64,000 nt of DNA, from contig NC_134753.1 of NCBI RefSeq assembly GCF_050436995.1, positions 4,464,001 to 4,528,000 of the forward strand. Reading direction: 5' to 3'. The translations under genes were made by a program, and so were the position numbers. Origin of the DNA: Anticarsia gemmatalis (lineage: Eukaryota > Arthropoda > Insecta > Lepidoptera > Erebidae). Within the stretch, counting starts at the first letter, position 1. The number at the start of each line of letters is the position of its first letter. The notes beneath the pieces are model-generated. The model was not told the origin of the DNA. It saw only the letters and a list, made by a program, of their open reading frames with translations, and ran no database searches. Positions 12,146 through 25,800 of this stretch are shown here, piece after piece.

Positions 12146-13354
12146 GTCCATTGATTGGCGAACAAAAGTAATTCGAAGTCACAGAAGAGAGTTGTGTCGA
12201 GTTGTAATAACTTCGCCGAGTTATCTTTGTAAGCGGAATGAGGAAGGAAACATCAAAGTCAACGTACAGATCACTGTGACATTATTTACAAATAATTGAA
12301 CGGTAATTTTGCTTAGGTGCGGGCAAAGAAAACGATCGATAGCTGATTCTGATTCGTATACTGCACGATTCTGTTAACTCAGCATAATCCGAGTAATAAT
12401 ATGACTAAACCTGGTCTACGAACTTTTAAACCTAAAATGTTAACAAATGACGCAGCAAATTGACGCATTAAATGCCTCGAATGTAATTAAATGAAATAGT
12501 CATTATGCAGAATCTATGAAAAATAATTTAATGCGCACACCACGGACCACACGGACATTAGAACTACGACGTGTACGTTTCCCGATAACAGATTAAAATC
12601 AGCCAAGCTGGCTCTGTCGGCGACAAATGTATTAAATCGATAGCTATAAACTACATACGGTAATTATACTTTAACGACAGGATTCGAAGTGAAATCGTTA
12701 TCGGGCCGAGTTTATGGCTCTCATCCCTGTGTGAATTGGATAAAATTTATATCGAAAGTGTGACGGGAAAATTTAGAGGAGCCTGTGACAAGGGTCGAAC
12801 CGTTCATATTAAGGCAACTCGTAATGAACTTAATTTGATCAAAACTAAATTGAAATCACTGCATCCGTTCGGCAGTATTGATGCCACAAACAGACAGACA
12901 CATCAAACTTATAACACCCCTCTTTTTGCGTCTGGGGTTAAAAATATTGAAGTTTTATTGTCTACAGAACAAACAATGACCGGTAATAGGAAAACAATAA
13001 ATATTAATTTGTTGGTCGGTCACGACGAAAGAGATTTGACCTGTGAAATTCCTTATGAGGGCGTAAGAACTGGCCATTATCACTTAATTGCGACAACACT
13101 TACATTTTCTTGGGCTCTGTAGGTATTAACTGTGACAACAATACGTTTGCAAGAGAGGGAGGGTGTGAAAAGACTTTGTTTCCAGTCATATTTCTGAGCC
13201 AGTTGAGTGAGAAACTAGAGAGAAAACAAAGTGCTGACATAAGTTATTATACGTTTGTGTAATTTTAAGAACCCCGTAGGTAGAATTAATTTCCAATATT
13301 TATCTGCTCAAGTTTTAGGTCGTTGACTATCTTGGATTGGATTGGGTTTGGATT

Positions 13355-13534
13355 TACCAATACTATTCCCGCACTAAAAGTTGTTTGTGTCTCTCTGGAT
13401 CTTTTAAAAACATACAAAAAACGACACAAAGTACAACCAGACCCGAAACAACTATGAGGGAATAGAACCCACGATCTCTCGATGCACTGGTAGTGGCATG
13501 GTGCTCACCTTCACCACTGCGCCACGGAGGCTGT
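13355..13534 (-). mobile_element. tRNA-derived SINE, minus orientation, same family as 6801-7006
   Basis: Read on the minus strand it begins GCCTCCGTGGCGCAGTGG, has a slightly mutated B box (GGTTCTATTCC), then GTTTCGGGTCTGGTTGTACT and TTGTGTCG. It ends near the TTTTAGTGCGGGAATAGT stretch. The order of blocks matches the SINE at 6801-7006. The altered B box and diverged body indicate an old copy. Confidence 0.78.
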
Positions 13535-16500
13535 CAATCTTCAATTTCTTACTTCTTTAAATATAACATTTCTCCTAGCAATAGTGATCGTCATTGTAAT
13601 AGTGTACTCTCAGTCGTAAGATAATGACCGTAGTAAATAGAAAACCTAAGGCTAATATTAAATTGTTTAGTGAAAGTTTGTTTCGCGTAAATTGGAAATA
13701 AATTGGTAATTATACGTATAGTTACACAAGAAATGTCTATTTGAAGTGGTGATTACATTCGCAATCAACACTTATAAAGGTAAACGTGTTTTAATAGCCA
13801 GGGTGGAATGACTCTGAACTCATGTTTATTTCCTTTTACTAATATAATAATTAAAAGCTTCCAAGCTTATTTTGTTGCTTAGTAGAGTTTTATATCGAGG
13901 TCGATGTATATAGAAGAAAGAGGAAGGAAAAGAGAATGGAATTCAAAGTTTTTATAAAGGAATACAAGTCAATCTCTCTCAATAAATTAACCGTACATAG
14001 AAAACACTTTTCTCTTGGTTATTCGGTTAAAGAACAGAAGAGAAGATCTAATAACTTTAGGGGCAGATTCTACGGTTAATAAATTACGTTCCTAGGTAAT
14101 ATACTAACTCTAAAAGTTTGAAATTACTCCGTAGTAATAAAGTTAAGAAAAAGAAGAACATTAACACGCCAACTAATAAACAACATTATACAGCTTTTTG
14201 AACATTCTAATTGGAAAACGTCAGCGCCGTTCGCGTCAACGTTTTTCCGCCAAACAAATAGGTGGGAGTGAATTTTAAAAAGGTTGAATATGCTAAAGTT
14301 CATGAATAAAGTATTCAAGTGCCTAAACAAATGGCTTCGGGAATGTGAAATATTACTGAACCGCGGCAGGCACGGCTCCTTTTTCACGTTGAGTAAAACG
14401 CCAAGGAAAATCTTTTAATACTAATGCCACTATTAATGTTTTACTTTGACTGATGTTTGTACGATCTGACATAGAATTTACGACGAATTGCCGCCTTATA
14501 TGTTTTATTACGGTTAAGTGTATTAAAGTTGTTTGGGGAATTTTATTACGAGTAATAAAATATGACATATTTTTTATATTTAGATTATTAAATTAATAAA
14601 TATATGCAAGATACGATAATTTAAAATTTGCTCGCATGAAATGATAAGAACACAATTAAAGATAATTCAACTGTTGTTTTTTAATTGCTATTAACTAGTT
14701 TATAGTGCACATAACACACTAGCTCTTAATAAGAAGTAAGTCGGTTAGATAAAATAAAACAACGGCACTAACCACCCGATGTTGTTGAGTTGGCGCCATT
14801 AATTACAACCACTCGATGTTTAATCAAGAAACTGTAAGTGAACAAGTTTCCTACGGCACGTGTAAAAAGAGAAAATCTGAACGAACAAGGCAAAAACGTA
14901 CAAAAAGTTACCGAGGTTCCAGTTTCTGCAGGGTCGCACGTAAGCTGCTGGGAAAATTTGAAAATAATCTTCCAAAACAAAGGGAAGAATTAAGTCTATG
15001 CAAATAGGATTTGCGTCACGAACCGGCTATTGAATGGAGTGTGCTGACCGCACAGATAGTGGTTTCTATTGAAACTAAGAGAACAATTCAATTACATTCG
15101 ATTTCGTGGAGGACGCCTTTGAGCGCATTTTTCTATTCGGTTGCGTCTGCAAATGATACGAGCGGAGCGGTAGCCAGGGGAGCTGTAGACCTTGCATACA
15201 AATTGAACGTGTAAATGAGATAACACCCTGTTTACTCCCGCTACATTAAGGTGTGACCGTGTTACAATAACGGGGTAATGGGAATTCCTGATACGGCAAA
15301 TTGTTTTCGCAGCGAAAATGTTTGAAAGCATTTCCTATTTGAAGAATTTTAGCGGCGTTTATGTTAAATAATGTGATGCCGAGCGTGTTTTAGATTCAGC
15401 GCTGAAGTATGAGCCGTGGCCTTATACGTTGTAATGTAATATGGCTGAGACTCGGCCACGGTGCTACTCTAGATATCGTGTAACAGTAACATAATTACGT
15501 AGTTTATAATTATTATCTACTTAGAAATTTACCTGAGTATGATAATATGATACCGGCCATACTCAATTACTCAGAAGCTAAAGGTATGTTACAACTTGAA
15601 ACTTATTTTGCATAGAATAAGTAGGAACTCGTAAGATCGTCATCAGAAATGTATTATGACAAATCTGGTACCTCTACGTATATTCTCTTTTAATATTTAG
15701 TTAGAGGTTATATTATTGGTACTTTATACGAATGAGAATTATTTTCTGAAAAATATGTAGTTAGCTTTGCTTGAATATTTAATATTTAAAATATAAATAC
15801 TCTTAAAAGCAAAGTTATCGACCATGATTAAATATTTAAAAACTTTTTCAATGGAGGTCTACACAAGGGAGGCTATGATTGTACGCATCTAATGCCGAAT
15901 TATACACCGCGATCGTTTAGGAGCATCGAGAGGATAAAGTTAATTAAAAACCACCCTTGCTAATGGATTCGTCCCACGTTTTGAAGCAATATCCTGTTAA
16001 TACAACATCGGACATTTCGATGTTATTCGATTTTGTTGATATTGCCAATATTCCCTAAGGAAATTGAATTACTAGCGCCCTAGAACGAACGATTTCTTTG
16101 TTTATGTCGAGTCTGTCGCGTTCCACTCGCTACTGACTTTTCCAATAGTGACTTGAAAACTGTTTTGTATTGGAAAATAAGCTTGTTCAAACGACAATGT
16201 TTTTTCTGGTTTTGCATTGAAATAGCTTTACATCGTACCATTTCTTTCTATGATGCATAAGTATGTCATCACTAGTACTCGTTACAGCGTCAGTAGATTA
16301 ACAATAATATCAGAAGTAATCAAACATGACGTAATACGACAACACAATTAACAATTCACATGTGTCAATATGTAAGCGACATTAATCAATTTGTCTCATA
16401 CAATTAACGTGGATGTCCTACCTCATGTAGTAATGTTACGTCATTATCAGTTGTACCAACAGTGACGTCATATCGCGCCGTGTTTAAAAACAACATTAAA

Positions 16501-19500
16501 ATTTAACTGTTTAATGAGTTGCACCAGATTGTGGTTAAAATTAAATAGTCGAGTGATTCTTGTTATTGGTAATAACTGGGTTAATGTGCTTTTAAACGGA
16601 TGTTCTCATGGATTTATAATTTCTATGGCGATGATCAACGTGAAATCAAGAGACGTAATATAAAGATAATTTGCTGTTATACAACATCGTAGTTGTATTT
16701 CCTCAGAATCAGGAAGACGTGCGATGTAAGTTTTTAAAGCCTATCATAAATTAAGTTGTATAGTAAGTAATTATTAGAATATCTTGTTCGACACATCATT
16801 ATATAAGATCAACTTCTTATCCGCAAGCAGATAAGCGCAAACAACCTCAAGAATAAAATTCGTGGAAAATCCACAATAATACGTTTGTTATACAAAACAA
16901 AATTGGCAGTGAAGGTTTGTTCGAAATCTTGCGAAGTAGTACAGTGACACAACATGAAGCCAATTACTAACAAGTTCTTCCCGAACTTATCCAGAACAAA
17001 TTGGGACGGGATTCCGTGCTGATAAGGGACAAAGGTAAGATTTCGGACGAAATTAAATTTTCCAAAAAGTTTACTGATATTGAATTAGATTTTGCTTCTT
17101 ATTTCGTCGGCTGTACTCTTTGGATTATGGGATTACAGGTTGTTTTGGTTTTGTGAGTTTCCAATAAAGAATGGCATGGTTTCGATAAAATGTTTCTATC
17201 ATTATATTGGCAGCTATTTTTGTCGTCAGGGTTTATGCAAGGTCCCTAACATTAACGTCGACAATGAAATTAATCCCAAAAGTCGGATTTTATTAACACC
17301 CCTAGGCGGAGTCAGTAGAAAAATTGCAACTGCTTTTGTGTGGGCGTAAAACCGTCGAGTCGTTTCGTTGGGATTTATTGATAGTTTTTACCGAACAAAG
17401 GCACTTGCAATGCACATTCCCCATCACTCTTTCACGCCGTTCCAACAAATTACACTACATCACCCGCAACATTAAACTAAACGTTAAATAGATTCCGAAG
17501 CACCAATAAATTGTAACTATCTGAAGTAGTTAATTCAAACTACTACTGCACGCTAGAATGAATAATAAACTTTAACCAACGATATCACAGGTCCTTTTAA
17601 GGATCTTGCAATCTCAATATCAATAATTCTCACACGCCTCTTCGGCGACCGATTTTATAAAACTCTTATCTACCCGTACACTTCGATATACACATTTATA
17701 TTCACCGCCTAGAGCCTTTATATCCTAATATTCAATATATAGAAGGCAATATTTTAGGTTTCAGATTTAGTAGATGTTCCGCAATTTTTCTGTAAAGTTT
17801 TGTAATACCGGCTTCCTATCGCGTCGGAACTAACATTGTCTATTTGTTTGAAACTTCGAGGAAGATGTTCGATAGTTATTTGACAGTTTAAGACACTTAC
17901 TTTTGTATTAATACGTAATATTGTCTGAAGTGTCACATAAATTTGTTCCTATATAACTTCGTGATTAAACACCGTCATTAATGGCGTAACCCTTCGGGAA
18001 TTAACGTCATGACTCGTGAAGGTTTCGTCACACTTTAATGAAATTTCCATCTAAGTATTAGGGAGGAGGAAAGCGGGCGACACGGTATGTATCAATGGCT
18101 CATTATCTCACGCTGCTTGTAAATGGGAACAGGGGAAACGGATGATTTATACGAGTACTCACCGATGATGGAGTAGAAACCTTCTCCGTTATATATAGCC
18201 ATGGATATTTTAGCAAAAAAACCATAATGACATCTAATTTAACTTTTTTCAGAGGTCACAATTAAGTTTCTAAGTTGCCTCTTTGGAAGTAATTTGGGGA
18301 TTTAAATTACAAACCATGGTTGACGTTTAAACGTTTTAAGTAACTTTCTTACCACAAAATCCAAGGGGTATAACTTTAACTAATAGATTACTTCATGTTC
18401 CACTGATAAAGCTACTTATATATTGTTGGTTATCACACGTGAATTGTATTTGTCATGCTCATGTGTAAAATTCCTGATGAAATATCGCTCATTTTCTCAG
18501 CATTTCATAAATTAACAATCCAAACTTCGTCAATACTTCCAATCAGTACTGTTCGATTTATACATTCTGTTAAATATTTTGCGAATTCGGCATAACGTAT
18601 TCATTGTCCTCTGTTCGGCTTTAATTTATAGCAGATCTACGATTGGATTGGTTTTGATAAATCACAATATCGAACAATCTGTCATGTTCCGCGTTTGACA
18701 GAAGATATGTACGTTATAAATTGATTACGAAGGGTATAAATCAATTGTTATTGCTTTGTGGATTTAATTACGGAAATAGCTAAATTGTGTATAGATTGTT
18801 AGTTTGTGCCAAAACGGATTTGTTTTTAGAAAACTTAATTAAAAGGAAATATGGGTGCCTATAACAAGCACACATTTAACAGCGCTTGAAAAGCTTCAGT
18901 AGTACCATTCGTCGTTAAACGCCTACAACCCTTTTACAAACTTTCTTGTACCGCATACTCGTGAATGCTTACTGGTACTTTATAAGTTTGCATTTGAAAT
19001 GGTGTTTTCAGTACTAGTGTCGCACAATGTACTTAGGTACTCAAATAGCAACGACCTCTCGTGTTTGTCGAACGCAAATACTGGTGTCGAGCTTTGAATG
19101 GTGTTGGTACGGTTTTTTTTCTACGAGTATTGTCCCACTTCAGGGCAAACGTCCTCATTATGTACCTTTCACTATTTTTAGTCTACAAGAATTCAGGACT
19201 GACTCACTCAAGTCTACCACGTTCTTTATTCATCCTTTGACCAAAACTTTTACAAATAAATACGAACACAGATATTTCGAGTGAAGTAATTTAGCAGGAT
19301 CAAAAAGTTTGGGAATGTTTTAGTATATTTGTTCGGAGCTTCTGATTTCGGTTATGGTCAAAGTTTGTGTATCAATCAGTCTTGTGTGTTTTGCGAGCTA
19401 AGAATAGAATAAATCGCGTCTCTTCCGTCACGGATGGCGGAATAAGGATTATCTGGATGGTTGGTTCACAATAACGTACCTAGTATCGAATCCTGTGTAA

Positions 19501-19765
19501 TCGAAGCAGCGCTTAGTCAGGGCTTATGCACTTATGCAGATCAACCGATCACGTAGCTTAGTTAGATTCAGTATTAGCAGAATCTAAAATGAGCTTACTA
19601 TAATCTACCCGGTACAATAAATATGTAAGCTTAGGTAGGTACTTTTAACTGTGGATAGTACCTAAGCAGGTTACGTCACTGTAATAAGAATCATCATTTA
19701 CTCCTAGGCCGTCAATCTTTTGTGATTACAAAGAAAAAGAGCGGTTTAGTGCAAGTAAATCTTAC
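13535..19765. other. AT-rich stretch left of the third exon, no supported gene
   Basis: If the minus-strand gene continues leftwards, this is the first part of its next intron. I see no exon with both a good acceptor and a phase 1 open frame, and no recognised repeat. Frames near 14.8-15.3 kb lack splice support and are treated as chance. Confidence 0.5.
16463..16470. promoter_or_regulatory. CRE-type palindrome TGACGTCA
   Basis: Exact CRE consensus, followed by ATCGCGCCG. Confidence 0.25.
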
Positions 19766-19930
19766 CGTCGATAATGAATGGGTATATCGATCGTAGTTCT
19801 GCCTCGTAGGAGTCGAGAGAAATGGCCGGCGCGATGGGAGGCACGTAGTCGTCTTCGGGCGATCGTTCAGACCCGTAGCCCTGGTCGAAGCCTTGATCTT
19901 GGAGCTTCCACACAGGTTCTGCGTCCGAAC
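19766..19930 (-). CDS. internal coding exon, 165 nt, phase 1-1, unrecognised protein
   Basis: The minus-strand acceptor (TTTAATTTCCTAG, AG at 19932-19931, with several CTAAC branch-like motifs upstream) is followed by 165 open nucleotides. These end at ATCGACG|GTAAGATT (GT at 19765-19764). Both ends are phase 1, as in the exon at 33774-34142, and joining the two gives KSG-SDAEP without a break. The 55 codons are GC-rich against an AT-rich background and encode an acidic, Gly/Pro-containing segment. Landmarks are EPVWKLQ, the motif GYGSERSPEDD, a PPIAPA stretch and a hydrophobic end (SIYPFIIDG). This looks like a linker or docking segment of a signalling or scaffold protein, but that is only an impression and I assign no family. 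The transcript must continue to the left; I found no convincing next exon in 1-19765. Confidence 0.78.
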
Positions 19931-21754
19931 CTAGGAAATTAAATGTGGTTAGTTGCGGTTTGTTAGAGTATGAGTACACATTTGATGGATATAAATAAGG
20001 CATGATAATGTAAGTGTCTTTGGTGTTACGTCTCGCTTCACGACCATATTCTTTTTTTTTTAAATTAATAAATAATATTCAATCTAAAAGAGAAAATATA
20101 AAAATCTTATTACAATTCGAAAATTTCATTAAACTCCAATGTTTAAAGTTACTACTGTACAAAGAATGTCGAGAGCCGCAGAATCAACATTTTCAATTGT
20201 AAAATTTTGATCAAACAGGAATGAGGAAAATATTTGTTGTAAGAATTTTATTACAACTGGATTTCATCTAATACAATTCTGAACGACAAGTCAATTCGAA
20301 AGTAATAAGCCAACGTGAAAATGTGAGACGTCAAGTGGATGTGAAATGTAGAATCGATTCTAGTATGAAGCGTTTCCTTGCAACTGTGTAAGCAGTGAAT
20401 AACATGGAACCGCGTATATGCACTGTAAATATATGTTAGCATTCGTACGGGTGGCGCTCTCCAACACGTTTTATGAAGCCAACATCCTCTTTTAATATTC
20501 TCCTTTGTGCCTTTCTCAACACAAAATCACGAAACCATTGATATTTATCCCAGGAGCATTTTGCAGCTTATGGTGAACGTATTATAAATACATATTACGA
20601 GTAATGTATGTATGCGACTCGCGGGAATATGTTTTGGCAAACAGTAAGAATGTGTACTCTTTGTTTGTAATATTCAAACGAAACGAGGCTTTATTTCAGC
20701 GGGTAAAGGTATAATGTTAAATATACATTCGGCTATGGATACAACAGTGTAAAGTAGCAATGTTTCATGTAATATGTAAGGAAATTGCCATAATTTTCTT
20801 TTGTTTCCACGACTGTTGATTGGTGTTTATTTTGTTTCGTTTATTAACAAATAATACGGGGTTCTTTTGTTACTTAAGCTTCAAAGATACAGAGTTATTT
20901 TGGAAATTATTATCGTTAGTAACGACTAAAAAGCCGATCGATAATGGGAGAGCGAACGCCCAAATATAACATAGATTTGAATGAATACGAATACGTTGGT
21001 TTATTTTATTTGAAAACATGTTGGAGGGTTGAAGATTACGTATGTATGTTTAGTTTCAAGCATATTCTTAGGTGGTAATGTATTATGTATGAAGGAACGG
21101 CTGGTAAAATATAGCTTTGCGTGTCTCGGATTAGTTAGGCGGAGTATGGCGCGGTTGATTTACGTCACACCCCATAGTTACACTATGGTCAGTGGTGCAA
21201 CCCACACCACATATTTAAGGCTTTAGTTACAGTATATTAATGGAGGGCCTCGACTATTTATCAGCAACTAGCTTTACTTGTGGCTTCGTCCGCTAGGATA
21301 TATTTAAAAGCAGCCTTTTCCTTTGCTATTATATAAACTATCATATTCCTGAATTAACTGGAACTTCAAAAATATAACAAATACTGACGGACAGAGTAAT
21401 TAGTATAGCATTTATAAGTATGAGTATAGATTAGGGTGATGTTATATACACTCATGGGAAGCGAATTAGTTTTACATTGTCATGCCATATCATCGTTAGA
21501 TAAAAGATTATGATATGCTGTGTTTTTTCATGACTCATTAATATTGTCCTTTATTTTAAGCCAGCGCCTCCCGGTAGGCACACATCAATGACCGTAGTTT
21601 ACCTAAACACGGGGTTATGTGCGTAGTAAATATAAATTCGTAATGCTGATAACAGGTACCGTTTTGAGATGGATGGTGACTAGAAAGCAGTAGTATTTTT
21701 CACGTTTTATCAGGTGGTACTGAAGCGTGATTACAGAATACTTTCGAGTATCGA

Positions 21755-21975
21755 GAGTTTGACATTTAAAATATGCTGCAAAAATAGTACTGACGGTGGC
21801 CGCTAGAGGCGCTAATCAATTTTCATTTCATTCAAAATTTCTCGATAGCTAGCTAGTTGTCGATAGGGGGTAGCAGTAAGGAATCGCCCTACTGAACTAA
21901 ATCTGTGGGATATCGACTAAAGAGAAATATTGTTTAAAAAACTGATTAGCGCCCCTAGTGAATGCCGTCAAAAAC
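21755..21975 (+). mobile_element. palindromic MITE-like element, best copy
   Basis: An inverted pair, 21791-21820 (TGACGGTGGCCGCTAGAGG and onwards) and 21941-21970 (ACTGATTAGCGCCCCTAGTG and onwards), matches at about 23 of 30 positions and encloses AT-richer sequence with a TCGATAGCTAGCTAGTTG stretch. Related sequence occurs at 6285-6410 (plus) and 44480-44570 (minus), so this is a dispersed family. It has no coding capacity. Exact ends and target duplications could not be fixed. Confidence 0.6.
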
Positions 21976-22184
21976 TGGATACGCGATAGTGCAAAGTGTA
22001 TAAAATATCACAAATAATATTTTTTCAACAATAGAAACCTAGATGTCATAATAAAAAGCTATGACTACGGAAATGAACATGTCAGTAGAGTGAAGCTGCG
22101 GAAAGAAGCTAGATCTATTTATATATATTTAACATAATATATAACAGAATTGCAGTGATTCCCTTCAGGCCATTTATCTTCTTG

Positions 22185-22192
22185 TGACGTCA
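22185..22192. promoter_or_regulatory. CRE-type palindrome TGACGTCA
   Basis: Exact CRE consensus about 200 bp right of the MITE-like element. Confidence 0.25.
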
Positions 22193-22778
22193 TACCACAA
22201 GAATGTGTATATCTTTACTAACGGCGGCCGGTCAAGAGACTTACATACAACGTTTATAATATTTGAGTTGCAATACACTGATAATAACTACAGCCCTTTT
22301 ATTGTTTTCTTCAAGGAAATACGAAGAATTTACACAACATAAGAATAGTTATGTCAGTTTTACTCGATTTAATAAAATCTAAGCTTCCCTTTTAAACACA
22401 AATTACAGTTAACACAAAATAGTAAAATTTTTGACGAGAATTTTCGAAATACTGCCCATTTTGGCAAGCAAACCTTCATTCGCAGTGGTTTACAATGTCA
22501 CTTGAACTACTGACGAAGTTTTATGACACCGTAAGATAAACATATTACAGGAAGGGACACCCCAAACGACAGCTTACCCTTTGTATAGAAACTTAACTAT
22601 CATATAACTGAGTAAAGATTTTTATTGGGTACACAAAAGCCCGGGGGCAGGCGAGGGATCGGCCGCGATGCGAGCGATATGCATTTAGCATATGATATGG
22701 GGTATCCGTATCAATCAATAAAAACACCCCGGTTGGATATTGCCATCACATATAACCGAGGAAGGTCATAAACGATTA

Positions 22779-22825
22779 GGATTTTTTTCGTTTCTGCGTT
22801 AACCACGCAGAAACGAAAAAAATCC
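22779..22825. repeat. perfect 21-bp inverted repeat with 5-nt loop
   Basis: The left arm (22779-22799, GGATTTTTTTCG then TTTCTGCGT) and the right arm (22805-22825) are exact reverse complements around TAACC. Outside the arms complementarity stops at once. It has no coding frame. As RNA it would form a fully paired 21-bp stem, which is not typical of animal microRNA precursors, where bulges are usual. Confidence 0.9.
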
Positions 22826-25800
22826 ATGATAAATAAGCTTTTTTACTTGATTCTTCAAAATCAATACTAATTGTGATAAAAAATGTACTACTATTTCGTA
22901 AAATAAAATTGTAGCTGTCTGTTGTACTTGGCTTAATTGATTAAGGTTACCATTTTAGAATGATAGTCGTGAGAATATGTCTTATACGTGTAATATTTAT
23001 ACGCTTTTGAACGCATCAATTTATGACATTTTAATACCTTTATAATATTTAATGTTAAAACGTAATCTTTAAAGCTTTAAAACCACTTACTGCACACATT
23101 CTAGACGATCACGCCTTGTTTGATATTCATTGATTATAAACCAACGTGCAGATCAATCACTTCGACTTGAGTGAAATATTACTACTGACTTCGACAGAGT
23201 TTTAATAAATATTAGATAGGCATCTAACTAAGGCCTAGAGGCCTAACTGTTGCGATTTTAGGCACGTGGTTCCGCACCGCATTTCTATGTAGTAACGGAA
23301 AACTCAATTCCACACTTGTACAAACTTTCGTAATTATTTTAATGCGTACCATTCCGACCAACATGCTAAAATATCAGGTATTCCTATAAAAGTCTGTCAT
23401 CACCGTCTATTTATAACTAAAACTAAACAGTCTTCAAAAATGTGAGCTATTTTCAGTATTCATTTGCACATTTAGCTCATATTTACTCACAGTCGCTGCG
23501 TAAACTAAAAGGCACACAAATTAACGCGATTGACACATGAAAAATAAACAAACGGGACATCAAACCGAGATATTTATGCCCTCTTTACCGCAAGACCATA
23601 AAGTTAGTGAATGAAACTGCCGAATTTATGAATAGGGAATAAAGTAAACAAAAAATGAATTTTGGAAACGATTTTAAGTTCATAACGCGGGAGTTCATTT
23701 CGTTGCCGAGTTTGCGTTTATGAATATGTTGTTGTATTGAGCCGTTGCCACGTGAAATATTCGATTCTGTGAATTTTCACCTAATTGGTGTAGTACGTTG
23801 ATTTATTTGCAATTGAAAACATATTCGAAGTTGAATACGAACGGAAACGCAACTTCGAACTTTGGTATTATCGAGTTGCCTTCGTGTCGAGTGTTCGATA
23901 TTTGCTAAACTGAAAAAATATTCTTTTCACCTACCTACGTTAAGGCAATGATATTTTCCATATATATTTTTTTTATAACCATTAAAATCTATATACAAGT
24001 ACCTACAATTCGTAACCGAATCTCAAACACAATACGTCTTCAGGAACCACCTGAACTTCGAACAGAAAGTTCTGATTGAGCTTCGGTGACAAGGCGGTAG
24101 ATAAGAGAACAAACCTTGGTCGTATTCAGTAGAGTGAGACAGTCTGATAAATCAAAGTAATGTAGTGAAAAAGCCGCGATTCGCGTCACGGCTCTGGCGA
24201 AATTTTCAAATTTGTCTACATAATGGTGCTCACTGGGCTAAAAGGAGCAACACAGCCAAGGATTGGGTAACATAGGTTTTATCGCGATTGTGGAGCCGGT
24301 ACTTTGTGAGGGTATTCTTATTTCTTTTTGGAAACATGTGCGGATATTGGGCCTATGGTTACAAAAGGCCTTGTTGTGATGTATTGCTAGTATTTGCGCG
24401 ATAGTGTTGGAAACCGCTTGTACACATCATTCACCGAGTTTCTTTCGTGACACTTTTTAAGTTGAAATGTACGGAGGGAATCGTCGAAAAATATTGTTAC
24501 TAAAGAATCTAGGGCTCATAAAACAAACGAGTGTTAGAGAAAAAAAGAGAAATGGAAATGTGGCGTGACTTGACAGAGGCCATTTCTAGCGAACATTGGA
24601 ACGAAAGCGGTCGGATCGATAGTGCATTGGAATGCCACTCTATTGTCTTCATATTGAATGCATTATCTTAATTATTTTTTTGCCTCGGTTCTATGAAAAG
24701 ACCTTCATGGGGAGAAAAAATGGCTGAGCAGTATTGAGGTCGGGCATTTTACGGCAGTATATTTACTAATGCTAATTTAAATGCACTATATCATAACGAC
24801 GTAGTTGGTTGTATATAATGTTTTAGATAAAGTAGAGTCTCGCATTAAGCACTGCACCATTGTGTCGTTATACTTTCCGCATACACGAAATAAGCACAAA
24901 GTTGTACTAGAAACAACCCGGTGTAGATAAAAGGTGGAGAAACGTTACTAATGTTCGAGATAAGTCCAAAAAATATATTCAACTATATCACGAGGTGTTT
25001 CCACAATGTTAATTATTTCGCCATCCGTTTTTAAGTTACAAAATACCTTCTATTTTTGGCCTCCAGATAATACAACGAAAAATCTTTTGTTTCATACAAT
25101 TTCCATTGAAGTTTTACTTGTGTTATTAATGGCTGACCTTTACCTTAAACTCTGTTTGATCGATGTTATTCAGAAATAGCTAATGTTATTCAACCGAACT
25201 TGCTAAATGTCACTATTCGTATAATATGGTGGTTTATTTTTGGGACACAAACGGCGCATTTATATTGATACAGTTACGATTTGCGTCATAGTTGTTTTTA
25301 TCTAAACTAAAATTGTTTCATAAATACATTACACAGAATATTCAAAATATTAAAACTACCACCAGGTTTTGAAAAGTTATTCTCAATGCTAAGACCTAGC
25401 AAGAAGCTCTTGTGACTACAATTATACTGGCACGTCCTTCAAAAATATGTAACAACATGCCTGCATTATTTGAAGGTCTTTAGAAGGCCGAGGTCAGACT
25501 ACTACCTCTTCAGTTTGCTTATTATAGTCTACGTTGTTGACTCCTATTACACAACCTTGCGTATTTTATACTAAAAGAAACCTCGCTGCGAGGCGCGAGT
25601 AGAGCTTTTTAATAACATCTATATCATGTTTTTCGTGCACTCTCGGCCCAATAAGGAACATTTTCTCCACCTTTCATCCTCCATATTTCACGTTTCATAT
25701 TTAGCTGTTTACTCTAACATGTAATGGACGGCCCTCGAACGTAAGATGCGGCGGCTTATCGTAACGGCCCTGGCTTTTGGCCTGATTTATTGTGTTTATA

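Larger units (their letters stand above)
7007..13354. other. AT-rich stretch without supported gene
   Basis: Apart from the GC patch at 8.0 kb, the dispersed repeat at 10.3 kb and isolated motif matches, I see no gene, tRNA or clear exon here. The longest frames (for example 12736-13122, without an early ATG) have lengths expected by chance. Confidence 0.6.

Noticed and set aside
12736..13122. 128-codon open frame on the plus strand with a protein-like composition
   Set aside because: It has no ATG near its start and no convincing flanking acceptor. By my estimate about one frame of this length is expected by chance in 64 kb at 36% GC.
22779..22825. microRNA precursor interpretation of the perfect hairpin
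   Set aside because: Animal microRNA precursors normally have mismatches, a longer stem and a larger loop; I also recognise no known mature sequence.
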